A DNA stretch of 64,000 nt from Phycisphaeraceae bacterium (GTDB taxonomy: Bacteria; Planctomycetota; Phycisphaerae; Phycisphaerales; UBA1924). Below the pieces are notes generated by a model that did not search any database, was not told where the DNA came from, and was given only the letters and a program-made list of their open reading frames with translations. The translations under genes were made by a program, and so were the position numbers. Positions 35,523 through 43,980 of this stretch are shown piece after piece. Numbering within the stretch: the stretch's first letter is position 1; the number at the start of each line of letters is the position of its first letter. The DNA is taken from positions 806,001 through 870,000 of the forward strand of contig CP054186.1 in the NCBI GenBank assembly GCA_015200025.1, in the 5' to 3' direction.

Positions 35523-36989
35523 ATGGACCCGCTCGAACGCAGGCTGATCGACATGACCCGGCGTCGGTTCTTTCTGTCCTCCGCGGGGACCTTGATGTCG
35601 GGGTTCGGGCTCGCGGCGCTGACGAGCCTCCACCACCGCGCCGCCGCGGGCCAGGAGCCCGGACCCGCCGACGTGCTCTCGGCGGCGCGGACGCACGCGC
35701 CCAAGGCCCGCCGGGTGATCTACATGCACATGGAGGGGGCGCCCTCCCACCTCGATCTCTTCGACTTCAAACCCGGACTCAAGGACCGCTTCAACCAGGA
35801 CCTCCCTGACTCGATCCGCGACGGGCAGCGGCTCACCGGGATGACCAGCGGGCAGGCCCGCTTCCCCGTCGCCCCGTCGCTGTTCCGCTTCACCAAGGCG
35901 ACCAACCGCCAGGACGGCGTTTTCCTGAGCGAGTTGATCCCGCACACCGCATCCATCGCCCGCGACCTGTGCTTCATCCACTCGATGAAGACCGACGCCA
36001 TCAACCACGAGCCGGGCATCACGTTCTTCCAGACCGGGCACCAGCAGCCGGGCCGCCCGAGTTTCGGGTCGTGGATGAGCTACGGGCTAGGGTCGTCCAA
36101 CGCCAACCTCCCGGCGTTCGTCGTGCTCATCTCGCAGGGCTTCGGGAACATGCAGGCGCTCTCCTCGCGGTTCTGGGGCAGCGGGTTCCTCCCCAGCGAG
36201 CACCAGGGGTGCCGGCTCCGAACGGGCGACAACGCCGTCCTGTACCTCAAGGACCCCGCGGGGGTCTCGCGCGAAGACCGTCGGCGGATGCTCGACGCGG
36301 CCAACCGCCTCAACGAGGAGGACTTCGACCGCACCCTCGACCCCGAGGCCCGCGCCCGCATCGCCCAGGCGGAGATGGCCTTCCGCATGCAGATGTCCGT
36401 CCCCGAGCTGACCGATTTCTCGGACGAAGACCAAGAGACGCTCGACCTGTACGGGCCCAACGTCCGCACGCCCGGGTCGTTCGCCGCCAACTGCCTCCTG
36501 GCCAGACGCCTGGCGGAGCGGGGCGTCCGCTTTATCCAGTTGTACATGCGCGGGTGGGACCAGCACAACGACCTCCCCCGCGAACTGCGGCTCCAGTGCA
36601 ACGCGGTCGATCAGCCCCAGGCCGCCCTCATCCAAGACCTCAAGCGGCGCGGGCTCCTCGACGACACGCTGGTGCTCTGGGCCGGGGAGTTCGGGCGGAC
36701 CGTCTACAGCCAGGGGCAGCTCACCGAGACGACGTACGGGCGCGACCACCACCCACGCTGCTTCACCGTCTTCCTCTCGGGCGGCGGGATCAAGCCCGGC
36801 ATCACTCACGGCGCGACCGACGATTTCGGGTACAACATCGTCAAGGACCCCGTCGACGTCCACGACCTCCACGCCACCATGCTCCACCTGCTCGGGCTCG
36901 ACCACCAGCGCCTGACCTTCCGCCACCAGGGGCGAGACTACCGCCTGACCGACGTCTTCGGGAACGTGGTCAAGCCCATCCTCGCCTGA
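35523..36989 (+). CDS. DUF1501 protein, Tat-exported
   Basis: 488 residues. A twin-arginine signal MTRRRFFLSSAGTLMSGFG is at about 11-29, so it is exported folded. The alkaline-phosphatase-superfamily-like DUF1501 fold carries HMEGAPSHLDLFDFKP, GHQQPGRPSFGSWMSYGLGS and LWAGEFGRTVYSQG, and ends GRDHHPRCF ... VDVHDLHATMLHLLGLDH. It belongs to the same operon as the cytochrome-domain gene 10 bases upstream; the two families nearly always pair. Enzymatic activity is unknown. Confidence 0.93.
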   Translation: MDPLERRLIDMTRRRFFLSSAGTLMSGFGLAALTSLHHRAAAGQEPGPADVLSAARTHAPKARRVIYMHMEGAPSHLDLFDFKPGLKDRFNQDLPDSIRDGQRLTGMTSGQARFPVAPSLFRFTKATNRQDGVFLSELIPHTASIARDLCFIHSMKTDAINHEPGITFFQTGHQQPGRPSFGSWMSYGLGSSNANLPAFVVLISQGFGNMQALSSRFWGSGFLPSEHQGCRLRTGDNAVLYLKDPAGVSREDRRRMLDAANRLNEEDFDRTLDPEARARIAQAEMAFRMQMSVPELTDFSDEDQETLDLYGPNVRTPGSFAANCLLARRLAERGVRFIQLYMRGWDQHNDLPRELRLQCNAVDQPQAALIQDLKRRGLLDDTLVLWAGEFGRTVYSQGQLTETTYGRDHHPRCFTVFLSGGGIKPGITHGATDDFGYNIVKDPVDVHDLHATMLHLLGLDHQRLTFRHQGRDYRLTDVFGNVVKPILA

Positions 36990-37046
36990 TCCCGCCCCCT
37001 CCCACACCGTGCACCGCCCCGCCGAACTTACCGCCAGGACGACAGG

Positions 37047-38696
37047 ATGCCCAACGAACTGATCGAGGTTTTCGGCCGCCTGCACCCGGCCGTGCTGCAC
37101 ATGCCCTTCGGGCTGCTCGCCGCGGTGATCGCGGCCGAGGTGTGGTCGGCGGTGCGTCCGTCCTCACGGGCCCGCGACGCGGCGGGTCCCCTGCTGTGGC
37201 TCACGGTCCTCGCCGCCGCCGCCTCGGTCGTCTCGGGGATCACGCTCGCGAAGGAGGGCACGTACGCGCCCGAGCCGGTGGACCTGCACCGCTGGCTCGG
37301 GATCGCCGCGGGCGCGCTGATCCTGTGCTCGGCCCTCGCCCACGCCCTGGCCCCGCGCAAGGTCTACCTCACCGCGCTGGTCCTTGCCGCCCTGACCCTC
37401 GCCCCGGCGGGACACTTCGGGGGCGAACTGACCCACGGCCCCGGGTTCCTGCTCGAACCCCTCCAACGCGCGGGCACCAACGTGCCAACGTCGCCACGAC
37501 CGGCCGTTGACCCCGAGACCGCCTCCTCGCCCGGCACCGACGCCCGGACCCCGAGCGATACAGACGACTCACCGCGGCCGCCCCAGGGCGCACCGGCGTT
37601 GATCGGGGCCGACTCGCCGGGGGCCGCCGTCGTCCACGCCGCGCGGATCTTCGAGACCGAAATCCGGCCGATCCTCGCGTCGGCGTGCGTGTCGTGCCAC
37701 ACGGCGGGGAAGCGGCCCAAGGGCCGGCTCGCGCTCGACACCCCCGAGGGGATCGCCGCGGGCGGGCGCAGCGGCCCCGCGCTGATCGCGGGCGACGCGG
37801 GGATGAGCGAGATCGTCCGGCGTCTGCGGCTCCCGCTCGAGCACCGCGACCACATGCCACCTCGGGACAAGCCGCAGCCCACCGAGGATCAGATCCGGTC
37901 GATCGAGGCCTGGATCGACGCCGGGGCGGCGTACCACGGCATGCCCGACTCCCCGGCCCCGCCGCGTACCGAGCCGGAATCCCCGCCCGCGCCCGAACCG
38001 TCGTCGGTCGGGGCGGCGCCGGCGCGACCGACCCCGGACCCGGCCGCACTCGCCGCGCTCGCGTCGGCCCTGGTCCACACCGAGGCGCTCCATGCCGGCT
38101 CGGGGCTGCTCCGCGTCGACGCGGCGGCGGTGGCGGGGACCTTCGACGACGAGGCCGCAGCCCGACTGCTCGCGCCGCTGTTGCCCTGCATCGACTCGCT
38201 CGCGCTCGCCCGCTCGCGTCTAACGGACCGGTCCGCCGAACTCCTCGCGTCGATGCCGAGGCTCACCGACCTGGACCTTCGCGGGACCGCGATCACGACG
38301 GGCGGGCTCGCCGTGCTCGCCCGCTCGCCCTCGCTCCGGCGTCTCAACCTCGCGTCGACCGGGCTCGACGACGGGGCCGCCGACGTGCTCGCGGGGATGC
38401 CCGCGCTGACCCATGTGTACCTCTGGCGGAGCGGGGTCTCGCCCGCGGCGGCCGATCGCCTCCGCGCCGCGAGGCCGTCGCTCGTGGTGGACCTCGGCGA
38501 GTCCGATCCTCCATCGCAAGCCCCCCGAGAGGCCCCATCGCTCGCGCCGGTCAACACCGTCTGCCCGGTCTCGGGCGGCCCGGTCGACCCGGCGTACCTG
38601 GTGGTCCACGGCGGGCGCGTGATCGGGTTCTGCTGCCCGAAATGCCCTTCGGCATTCTGGGAGAACCCCTCGGCGTACGTCGAGAAGCTCAGGTAG
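37047..38696 (+). CDS. Multi-domain membrane protein: DUF2231-like membrane part, haem c motif, LRR and YHS/TRASH-like zinc module
   Basis: 549 residues. Residues 10-125 form four membrane helices (LHPAVLHMPFGLLAAVIAAE) of DUF2231 type. A Pro/Thr-rich linker follows. Haem c motif CVSCH is at 214-218, in the context EIRPILASAC shared with the 31886 protein, with DHMPP as a possible distal ligand region. Residues 340-470 hold leucine-rich repeats (LTDLDLRGTAITTGGLAVLA; LRRLNLASTGLDDG). The end CPVSGGPVDP ... FCCPKCPSAFWENP resembles YHS/TRASH metal-binding modules. It is third in the cluster, 57 bases after the DUF1501 gene. Confidence 0.85.
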   Translation: MPNELIEVFGRLHPAVLHMPFGLLAAVIAAEVWSAVRPSSRARDAAGPLLWLTVLAAAASVVSGITLAKEGTYAPEPVDLHRWLGIAAGALILCSALAHALAPRKVYLTALVLAALTLAPAGHFGGELTHGPGFLLEPLQRAGTNVPTSPRPAVDPETASSPGTDARTPSDTDDSPRPPQGAPALIGADSPGAAVVHAARIFETEIRPILASACVSCHTAGKRPKGRLALDTPEGIAAGGRSGPALIAGDAGMSEIVRRLRLPLEHRDHMPPRDKPQPTEDQIRSIEAWIDAGAAYHGMPDSPAPPRTEPESPPAPEPSSVGAAPARPTPDPAALAALASALVHTEALHAGSGLLRVDAAAVAGTFDDEAAARLLAPLLPCIDSLALARSRLTDRSAELLASMPRLTDLDLRGTAITTGGLAVLARSPSLRRLNLASTGLDDGAADVLAGMPALTHVYLWRSGVSPAAADRLRAARPSLVVDLGESDPPSQAPREAPSLAPVNTVCPVSGGPVDPAYLVVHGGRVIGFCCPKCPSAFWENPSAYVEKLR

Positions 38697-38728
38697 TGCC
38701 CGCGCACGCGGGATCCGCTCCATGAGAA

Positions 38729-38755
38729 AGGGCCCCGCCGCGGTGGCGAGGCCCT
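38729..38755. terminator. Bidirectional-type hairpin terminator
   Basis: An 11-bp stem with one C-A mismatch (AGGGCC-C-CGCC / GGCG-A-GGCCCT) and a 5-nt loop, between two convergent genes. On the minus strand it is followed by TTTCTC, so it better serves the sigma factor gene. Confidence 0.55.
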
Positions 38756-38792
38756 GGTCATGCGATTCGTGAATCCGGCGTGACGGGCGCGA

Positions 38793-39728
38793 TCAACCGA
38801 CGGCGCGGGCGGCGGCCGCCATGATGGACGCGGGGTCGGAGGCGGGCTCGTCGGCCGCGAAGAAGCGGCTCGGGCGGTCGTCGCTCAGACGCTGGTTGAG
38901 CTTGGTCAACGCTTCGTCGACGATCTGGCGGACGCGCTCGCGGCTGATCCCGACTTCCTCGGCGATCTGCTTGAGGGTCAGGGGCTCGCACCCGTCGAGG
39001 CCGAACCGGAGGCGGAGGATCCTCGCCTCGCGGTCGTCGATGGTCTCGAGCAAGCGCTTGAGGGTCTGGAGCTCGTCGTCGCGGAGCATGACGTCGTCGG
39101 GCGCGCCGTTGCGCGTGTCGGCGACGACGTCGGAGATCATCAGGGCCTCGCCCGGGCCGCCGGAGCCCTCCTGCGAGGGCGTCTGGAAAGCCTTGATCGC
39201 GCGCTTGATGACGCGGACCTTCTTGACGGGCAGGTTCATCGCCTTGGCGAGGTCGTTGATGCTCGGGGGGTACCCCAGCTCGGCCTCGAGCTTGCGGAAG
39301 GCGATCCGCCACTTGGCGATCAGCTCGACCATGTACGCGGGGATGTGGATCGGCTGCGTGGCGTTGATGAGCGCCCGCTTGACCGCCTGCTTGATCCACC
39401 AGCTCGCGTACGTGCTGAACCGCGCGCCCTGCGAGGGGTCGAAGCCCTCCACGGCCCGCATCAGCCCGATGTTGCCCTCTTCGATCAGGTCCGTGAGCGG
39501 CAGCCCGCGGTTGGAATAGTTCTTCGCGATCGCGACGACCAGCCGAAGATTCGACCGGATCATCCGCTCACGAGACGCCGCGCAGTTGTCGTTGATGATC
39601 GCCCATCCCAGCTCCCGCTCCTGCTCGGCGGTGAGCAGGGGAAATCGATTGATCTCCCGCAGGTACAGGGAAAGGTCCGATTGAAGCCCCTTCGAGGCCG
39701 GGGCGGCCTGTCCTCTCGCTCCACTCAC
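38793..39728 (-). CDS. RNA polymerase sigma factor, RpoD/SigA-like
   Basis: 311 residues, GTG start preceded by AAGGTGG. Region 1.2 (LSLYLREINRFPLLTAEQE) starts near residue 19; there is no region 1.1. Region 2 has NLRLVVAIAKNY, GNIGLMRAVEGFDP and FSTYASWWIKQAVKRAL (-10 recognition and melting). Region 3 and region 4 (LTLKQIAEEVGISRERVRQI, the -35 helix-turn-helix) are complete. It is therefore a primary-like or group 2 sigma. A 25-residue Asp/Ala tail follows region 4. The upstream intergenic region carries nested inverted repeats that could control it. Confidence 0.94.
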   Translation of the reverse strand: MSGARGQAAPASKGLQSDLSLYLREINRFPLLTAEQERELGWAIINDNCAASRERMIRSNLRLVVAIAKNYSNRGLPLTDLIEEGNIGLMRAVEGFDPSQGARFSTYASWWIKQAVKRALINATQPIHIPAYMVELIAKWRIAFRKLEAELGYPPSINDLAKAMNLPVKKVRVIKRAIKAFQTPSQEGSGGPGEALMISDVVADTRNGAPDDVMLRDDELQTLKRLLETIDDREARILRLRFGLDGCEPLTLKQIAEEVGISRERVRQIVDEALTKLNQRLSDDRPSRFFAADEPASDPASIMAAAARAVG

Positions 39729-39840
39729 TGTTCTACCACCTTCCGCAGCGGTTTCCCGCCGCCTCTACACCACGTGGACGGGGCACCACACTCCGTCCGA
39801 ACAACCTTACGCTCCAACCCGGTCGGTTGGTTTCATCGGT

Positions 39841-39906
39841 CGCGCAAGTTTGTGTAGTGAGCGGCGGAAACACTCCTCCACTGTCCACCATGGCACAAAC
39901 TGCGCG
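39841..39906. repeat. Inverted repeat with 13-bp arms
   Basis: CGCGCAAGTTTGTG at 39841-39854 pairs with CACAAACTGCGCG at 39894-39906, with a single bulged A; the spacer is 39 bases. Arms this far apart suggest paired protein-binding half-sites or a long hairpin. Confidence 0.7.
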
Positions 39907-39916
39907 AAATGCAAAC

Positions 39917-39955
39917 CCGGAACCGGAAATTAGTGCGTTTCCGGACTTTTTCCGG
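39917..39955. repeat. Symmetric CCGGAA / TTCCGG cluster
   Basis: Two direct CCGGAA copies (39917-39922, 39923-39928) face two TTCCGG copies (39939-39944, 39950-39955). The inner pair forms a 7-bp hairpin with an 8-nt AT-rich loop. It looks like a multi-site operator. Confidence 0.6.
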
Positions 39956-40120
39956 CTATCGGGACTCCCCACAATCCGCCCGGTCGCACACTTTCGTCTC
40001 AAACACCCTCCCAGAGAACGAACAAACATCGCCGGGCCGCATCCCTTCACCCAACCCGGTATCCTCCCGAGAGCCCATGACCGCGAGGCGCCGGCGAGCC
40101 CACTCGACCACCACCCGAAC

Positions 40121-40870
40121 ATGTCAGAAGACATCACCGAATTCCTGAACGCGTGGCCGTATACACCCGGGCAACCCACGGTGCGGCTTATCCGGACGTC
40201 GGAGGGCGTCGAGAAGATCCAGATCCGTCTGGACCTAGGCGTGCTTCAGATGAACGCGGAAGGGCGGCCCGACGGGCAGCGGCCGCACGGGTACGAGAGC
40301 CTGTTGGACTATTTTGAGGACGAGATGGACGACGCGGCGGACCAGCCTCCCGAGGAGCGTCCGAAGTTGTCCGAGGACGATTGCCGGTCGCTGCGCGACG
40401 AGGCGGCTCAGTATTACCACCGGTACATGGCGCTCCTGGTGCTTGAGGACTATGTCGGTGTGCTGCGTGACGCGACGCGGAACCTAAGGCTGTTGGACTT
40501 TCTCGCGGAGCACGCGGAGACGGACGCGGACAAGGAATCGCTGGCGGACGTGAGGCCGCACCTGATGATGATCCGGGCGAGGGCGGTGGCGACGCAAGCG
40601 GTCAAGGACGAGGAAGGGAAGGCGGCGTTGGTGGCCATCGACCTGGCGCTGGAGGACGTCAAGCGGGCGTTCGCGGAGGGGGGCAAGCCGCAGGCGTTCG
40701 ATGAATCGCCGGAGGTGGAGATGCTGCGGAACATGCGTCAGGCGTTGGCGCCGAAGCTGCCGGTGAGCCAGAAGGCCGAGCTCAAGGCCCGGCTTCAGAA
40801 GGCGATCGAGGAAGAGAACTACGAGCTGGCGGCGATCCTGCGCGACGAACTGAAGCAGCTCAAGGACTGA
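40121..40870 (+). CDS. UVR-motif protein, McsA-like in part
   Basis: 249 residues from an ATG at 40121; the frame is open further upstream, but that stretch has non-coding composition. The N-terminal 60 residues are beta-like (VEKIQIRLDLGVLQMN); helices follow in the middle (YYHRYMALLVLEDYVGVLRDA). The last 40 residues carry a UVR motif, LKARLQKAIEEENYELAAILRDEL, as in UvrB/UvrC and McsA, where it mediates protein contacts. No nuclease domain, so it is an adaptor of unknown partner. Divergent from the sigma factor gene. Confidence 0.82.
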   Translation: MSEDITEFLNAWPYTPGQPTVRLIRTSEGVEKIQIRLDLGVLQMNAEGRPDGQRPHGYESLLDYFEDEMDDAADQPPEERPKLSEDDCRSLRDEAAQYYHRYMALLVLEDYVGVLRDATRNLRLLDFLAEHAETDADKESLADVRPHLMMIRARAVATQAVKDEEGKAALVAIDLALEDVKRAFAEGGKPQAFDESPEVEMLRNMRQALAPKLPVSQKAELKARLQKAIEEENYELAAILRDELKQLKD

Positions 40871-40883
40871 GCGCGCCGGGGCG

Positions 40884-41972
40884 TCACGCGAGGTTCATCA
40901 CGACCTTGATCCCCTCGCCGGAGATCATGGTCTTGTGGGCGTCCTCGAAGCGTTCGATGGGGAACTCGTGGGTGATGATCTCGTCGAGCTGGAGCCGGCC
41001 GGAGAGGAGGAGTTCCTCCATCTGGTACCAGGTCTCGAACATTTTGCGGCCGTTGATGCCGAGCACGGTGGCGCCCTTGAAGACGACGTGCTCGGTGATG
41101 TTCCAGGTGATGGGCTTGGAGGGGATGCCCAGGATGGCGGCGACGCCCCCGTTGCGCATGGCGCGGAAGCCCTCGTCGAAGGCCGAGGGGGCCCCGGACA
41201 TCTCCAGCAGCACGTCGACGCCCTCCCCGCGGCAGGCGCGGCGGATCTGATCGATGTACCCCGGTCCCTGGCGGACGTCGAAGGCCTCGACGGCCCCCAG
41301 CCTTTTCGCCAGCGCGAGGCGTTCGGGGTTGACGTCGGTCGCGAAGATGCGCCCGGCGCCCGCGGCCCGGGCGACGGTGACGGCCATCAGCCCGATGATC
41401 CCCACGCCGCTGATCAGCACGCTCTTGGCCGACACCCCGGCGGCCATGACGGTGTGGACGGCGTTGCCCAGGGGATCGAGGACGGCGGCGACCTTGTCGG
41501 GGATCGAAGGGTGGACGGGCCAGACGTTCTCCTCGGGGACCACGACGTAATCCGCGAAGCACCCGTCGCGGTCGATCCCGATGATGCGCGTGTCGGCGGC
41601 GATGTGCGCGTTCCCGGTGCGGCTGTTGTAATCACGCCACGCGGTGATGTGGCCCTCGGCGGAGACGCGCAGGCCCGGGGCGTACTTAGTGACGGCGGAC
41701 CCGACCTCCTCGATGACCCCGACGAACTCGTGCCCGGTGACGATCCCGACGGGGATGCGGCCGGCGGCCCAGGCGTCCCATTCCCAGATGTGGCGGTCGG
41801 TCCCGCAGATACCGACTTTTTTCACGCGGACGAGGACGTCGCGCGGGCCGCAGAGGGGCTTGGGGCGGGCCGGATCGAACCGGAGCCCGACGCCGGCGTG
41901 GTGTTTGTAGAGGCAACGCATCGTCGCCGGGGTGCTGGCCCGGGCGTGGGAGGAAGCGGCGGCGCTGGTCAT
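40884..41972 (-). CDS. Zinc-dependent L-threonine 3-dehydrogenase-like medium-chain dehydrogenase
   Basis: 362 residues. Very close in layout to L-threonine 3-dehydrogenase: VGICGTDRHIWEWDAWA (catalytic Zn ligand Cys56), VTGHEFVGV (His81, Glu82), VSAEGHIT, DPLGNAVHTV, Rossmann ISGVGIIGLMAVTVA, EMSGAPSAF and GRKMFETWYQME. However the structural-zinc loop, normally four Cys after EGHIT, has no cysteine at all (ITAWRDYNSRTGNAHI). The start is uncertain: ATG 41972 or 41921, neither with a ribosome binding site. No partner kbl gene is adjacent. Substrate threonine is likely but not certain. Confidence 0.87.
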   Translation of the reverse strand: MTSAAASSHARASTPATMRCLYKHHAGVGLRFDPARPKPLCGPRDVLVRVKKVGICGTDRHIWEWDAWAAGRIPVGIVTGHEFVGVIEEVGSAVTKYAPGLRVSAEGHITAWRDYNSRTGNAHIAADTRIIGIDRDGCFADYVVVPEENVWPVHPSIPDKVAAVLDPLGNAVHTVMAAGVSAKSVLISGVGIIGLMAVTVARAAGAGRIFATDVNPERLALAKRLGAVEAFDVRQGPGYIDQIRRACRGEGVDVLLEMSGAPSAFDEGFRAMRNGGVAAILGIPSKPITWNITEHVVFKGATVLGINGRKMFETWYQMEELLLSGRLQLDEIITHEFPIERFEDAHKTMISGEGIKVVMNLA

Positions 41973-42139
41973 CGTGGGATCCCGGTCATGGGCCCGCGCA
42001 GGGCTGAACAACAGGCCTGAGACGGACCGATCGTACTGGTCGATCGTACCGCGGCCTCGTGGCCGACAAGCACCGAACCGGGGCCGAGCGAGGGCCGAGG
42101 TCGGGGTGCCCGGTGAACGAGCGGGGCCCCCAACAGATA

Positions 42140-42145
42140 TACAGT
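42140..42145 (+). promoter_or_regulatory. Candidate -10 of the type II secretion operon, leaderless position
   Basis: TACAGT (overlapping TATACA) ends 6 nt before the ATG of the gspF gene. There is no Shine-Dalgarno. Confidence 0.4.
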
Positions 42146-42151
42146 GACGTG

Positions 42152-43405
42152 ATGAGTCGTCTTTCGCGAGGTTCGGGTCGTGTTCAGGGTACACGCGAGG
42201 TGCGTGCGCCCCGCCCGTTCTTCTACCAGGCGGCCAAACCCGGGGGCGGCCGGGCGTGGGGCTTCAAGCGGGCGAGGGACGAGCGGCACCTGGGCGAGCA
42301 GCTGCGGCGCGAGCGGCTGGTCCCGCTGCGGTCGTGGGCGATGCCGAACCTCGGGGGCGGGGGATCTCCGTCGGAGTCGCCGCTGAAGGACCAGGCGGAA
42401 TTGCACACGCAGTTGGCGCAGTTGCTGTCGCGCGGGGTGCCGCTGGTGGAGGCGCTGGAGGTGTGCGCGCAGGCGGTGTCGTCGCGGATGAGGCCGAGGG
42501 TAGAGAAGATCCGCGAGTTGGTGGCCGCGGGCTCGAGTTTCGCGGACGCCTGCTCGGCGGTGGGCGGGTTCGACCCGGTGACGGTCGCGGTGTACCGGGC
42601 GGCGGAGCGGACGGGCGACTTGGCGGGGGCGGCGGGGCAGTTGTCGCTGACGCTCCGCCGGCAGTTGGCGGTGCGCGGGAAGGCGGCGACGCTCATGCTG
42701 TACCCCGCGGTGGTGCTGACGCTCAGCGTGCTGGCGTCGGGGGCGATGCTGACGATCGTGGTCCCGGGGATCATCGAGTCGCTCAAGGACGCGACGGAGG
42801 CGACGCTCCCGGCGTTCACCGAGGCGGTCTACGCGACGGGGGTCTTCATCCGGGACCACCTCGCGATCATCGCCGGGGTGATCGGGACGCTCCTGATCGC
42901 GGCGTTCCTGATGCGTGACGCGGTGGGGGCGGTGCTGGCGCGTGCGATGCGCCGGATCCCGGGGGTAAGGTCGGTCGTTCTGGCGCAGGAGTGCGCCCGG
43001 TTCTTCACGGTGATGAGCGCGATGACGCGGACGGGCGTGGTGCTGGCCGACGCGCTGGGCGTGGGGGTCGGCGCGATCTCGCACCCGGTGCTGCGACGCG
43101 AGCTGACGCGCCTGCGGACCCGGCTGATCGAGGGCGGGGTGCTCCGGTACCTCATCGACGAGGTCACGACCTTCCCGCTGCCCACGCGGCGTCTGCTGAT
43201 CGCGGCGGAACGGTCGGGCGACCTCCAGCAGGCGTTCGACACGCTCTCGGCGGACATGGCCGACGAGGTGGACCGCCGGTCCACGCGGCTCTTGGCGCTG
43301 CTCGAACCGATGCTGATCGTCCTGATGTTCGTCCTGATCGGGTCGCTCGTGCTCTCGGTCATGATCCCGATGATCTCGCTGATCAGCCAGATCCAGGCCC
43401 GCTGA
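42152..43405 (+). CDS. gspF: Type II secretion system inner-membrane platform protein GspF
   Basis: 417 residues. The N-terminal part has the GspF opening FFYQAAKPGGGRAWGF. Two T2SSF domains follow: the first with LAQLLSRGVPLVEALEVCAQ and the second with FFTVMSAMTRTGVVLADAL. Three membrane helices (about 178-205, 225-255, 385-412) are in the usual places. GspF is the inner-membrane base on which the GspE ATPase assembles the pseudopilus. gspE and the secretin gspD are not in the window. It is first in a run of nine same-strand genes. Confidence 0.9.
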   Translation: MSRLSRGSGRVQGTREVRAPRPFFYQAAKPGGGRAWGFKRARDERHLGEQLRRERLVPLRSWAMPNLGGGGSPSESPLKDQAELHTQLAQLLSRGVPLVEALEVCAQAVSSRMRPRVEKIRELVAAGSSFADACSAVGGFDPVTVAVYRAAERTGDLAGAAGQLSLTLRRQLAVRGKAATLMLYPAVVLTLSVLASGAMLTIVVPGIIESLKDATEATLPAFTEAVYATGVFIRDHLAIIAGVIGTLLIAAFLMRDAVGAVLARAMRRIPGVRSVVLAQECARFFTVMSAMTRTGVVLADALGVGVGAISHPVLRRELTRLRTRLIEGGVLRYLIDEVTTFPLPTRRLLIAAERSGDLQQAFDTLSADMADEVDRRSTRLLALLEPMLIVLMFVLIGSLVLSVMIPMISLISQIQAR

Positions 43406-43527
43406 CCCCCCCCCACCACCACCACCGACACACTCAACTGCTCGTTCACATCCCGGACCGGACACCGATTCACGATCCCTGTCACCGAACCACGCGACGA
43501 TTCGCTTTACCCGATGAGGAGCCCGCC

Positions 43528-43938
43528 ATGACGCAGGATTCACGCCGCCGACGGAACGCACGACGCCTCGCGAGGGCGTTCTCGATGCTCGAGCTGATGT
43601 TCGTGCTGATCATCATCGGGATCATCACGTCGGTGGTCGCGTACAACTACGGGGGCTTCACGAACGACGCGAAGCGGACGGCGACGGTGCAGAACCTGGA
43701 GAAGATCAAGGCGTCGCTCCTGATGTACGACGGGCGGTACAGCATGCTCCCGCCGACGCTCGACGGGCTGATCCCTGAGTTTTTGGACAAGAAGCGTGTG
43801 CGGGACGGGTGGGGCTCGGAGCTTCGGTACGAGCCGGGCGGGTTCAGCCCCGAGCAGCCGTTCGTGCTGATCAGCCCTGGGCAGGACAAGCGGTTCGGGA
43901 CCGCGGACGACATCGACATCTGGGCCGTCCAGAACTGA
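43528..43938 (+). CDS. gspG: Type II secretion major pseudopilin GspG-like
   Basis: 136 residues, ATG preceded by GAGGAG. The prepilin signal is ARAFSMLELMFVLIIIGIITS with Ala, not Gly, at -1 and Glu at +5. After the helix, KRTATVQNLEKIKASLLMYDGRYSMLPPTLDGLI and the end DGWGSELRYEPGG ... SPGQDKRFGTADDIDIW match GspG, including the Asp-rich calcium loop. It builds the pseudopilus shaft. 122 bases separate it from gspF. Confidence 0.92.
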   Translation: MTQDSRRRRNARRLARAFSMLELMFVLIIIGIITSVVAYNYGGFTNDAKRTATVQNLEKIKASLLMYDGRYSMLPPTLDGLIPEFLDKKRVRDGWGSELRYEPGGFSPEQPFVLISPGQDKRFGTADDIDIWAVQN

Positions 43939-43980
43939 CCGGTCGGCCGGCGGCCCCGCCGCGGCCCGGGACGCACCACG

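Larger units (their letters stand above)
39729..40120. other. Divergent regulatory region between sigma factor and UVR-motif genes, 392 bases
   Basis: Lower in G+C than its surroundings. It contains a long imperfect inverted repeat (39841-39906), a symmetric cluster of CCGGAA/TTCCGG elements (39917-39955), and a TATCCT -10 candidate at 40060-40065 for the UVR-motif gene. No coding potential that I trust. Confidence 0.5.

Noticed and set aside
39827..40120. In-frame upstream extension of the UVR-motif gene, including an ATG at 39890
   Set aside because: Region has inverted repeats, lower G+C and no coding-like third-position bias; the ATG at 40121 opens the ordered protein.
41922..42194. N-terminal extension of the threonine-dehydrogenase-like gene to 42194
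   Set aside because: Extension overlaps the gspF promoter and start, is Arg/Pro-rich and lies outside the dehydrogenase fold.
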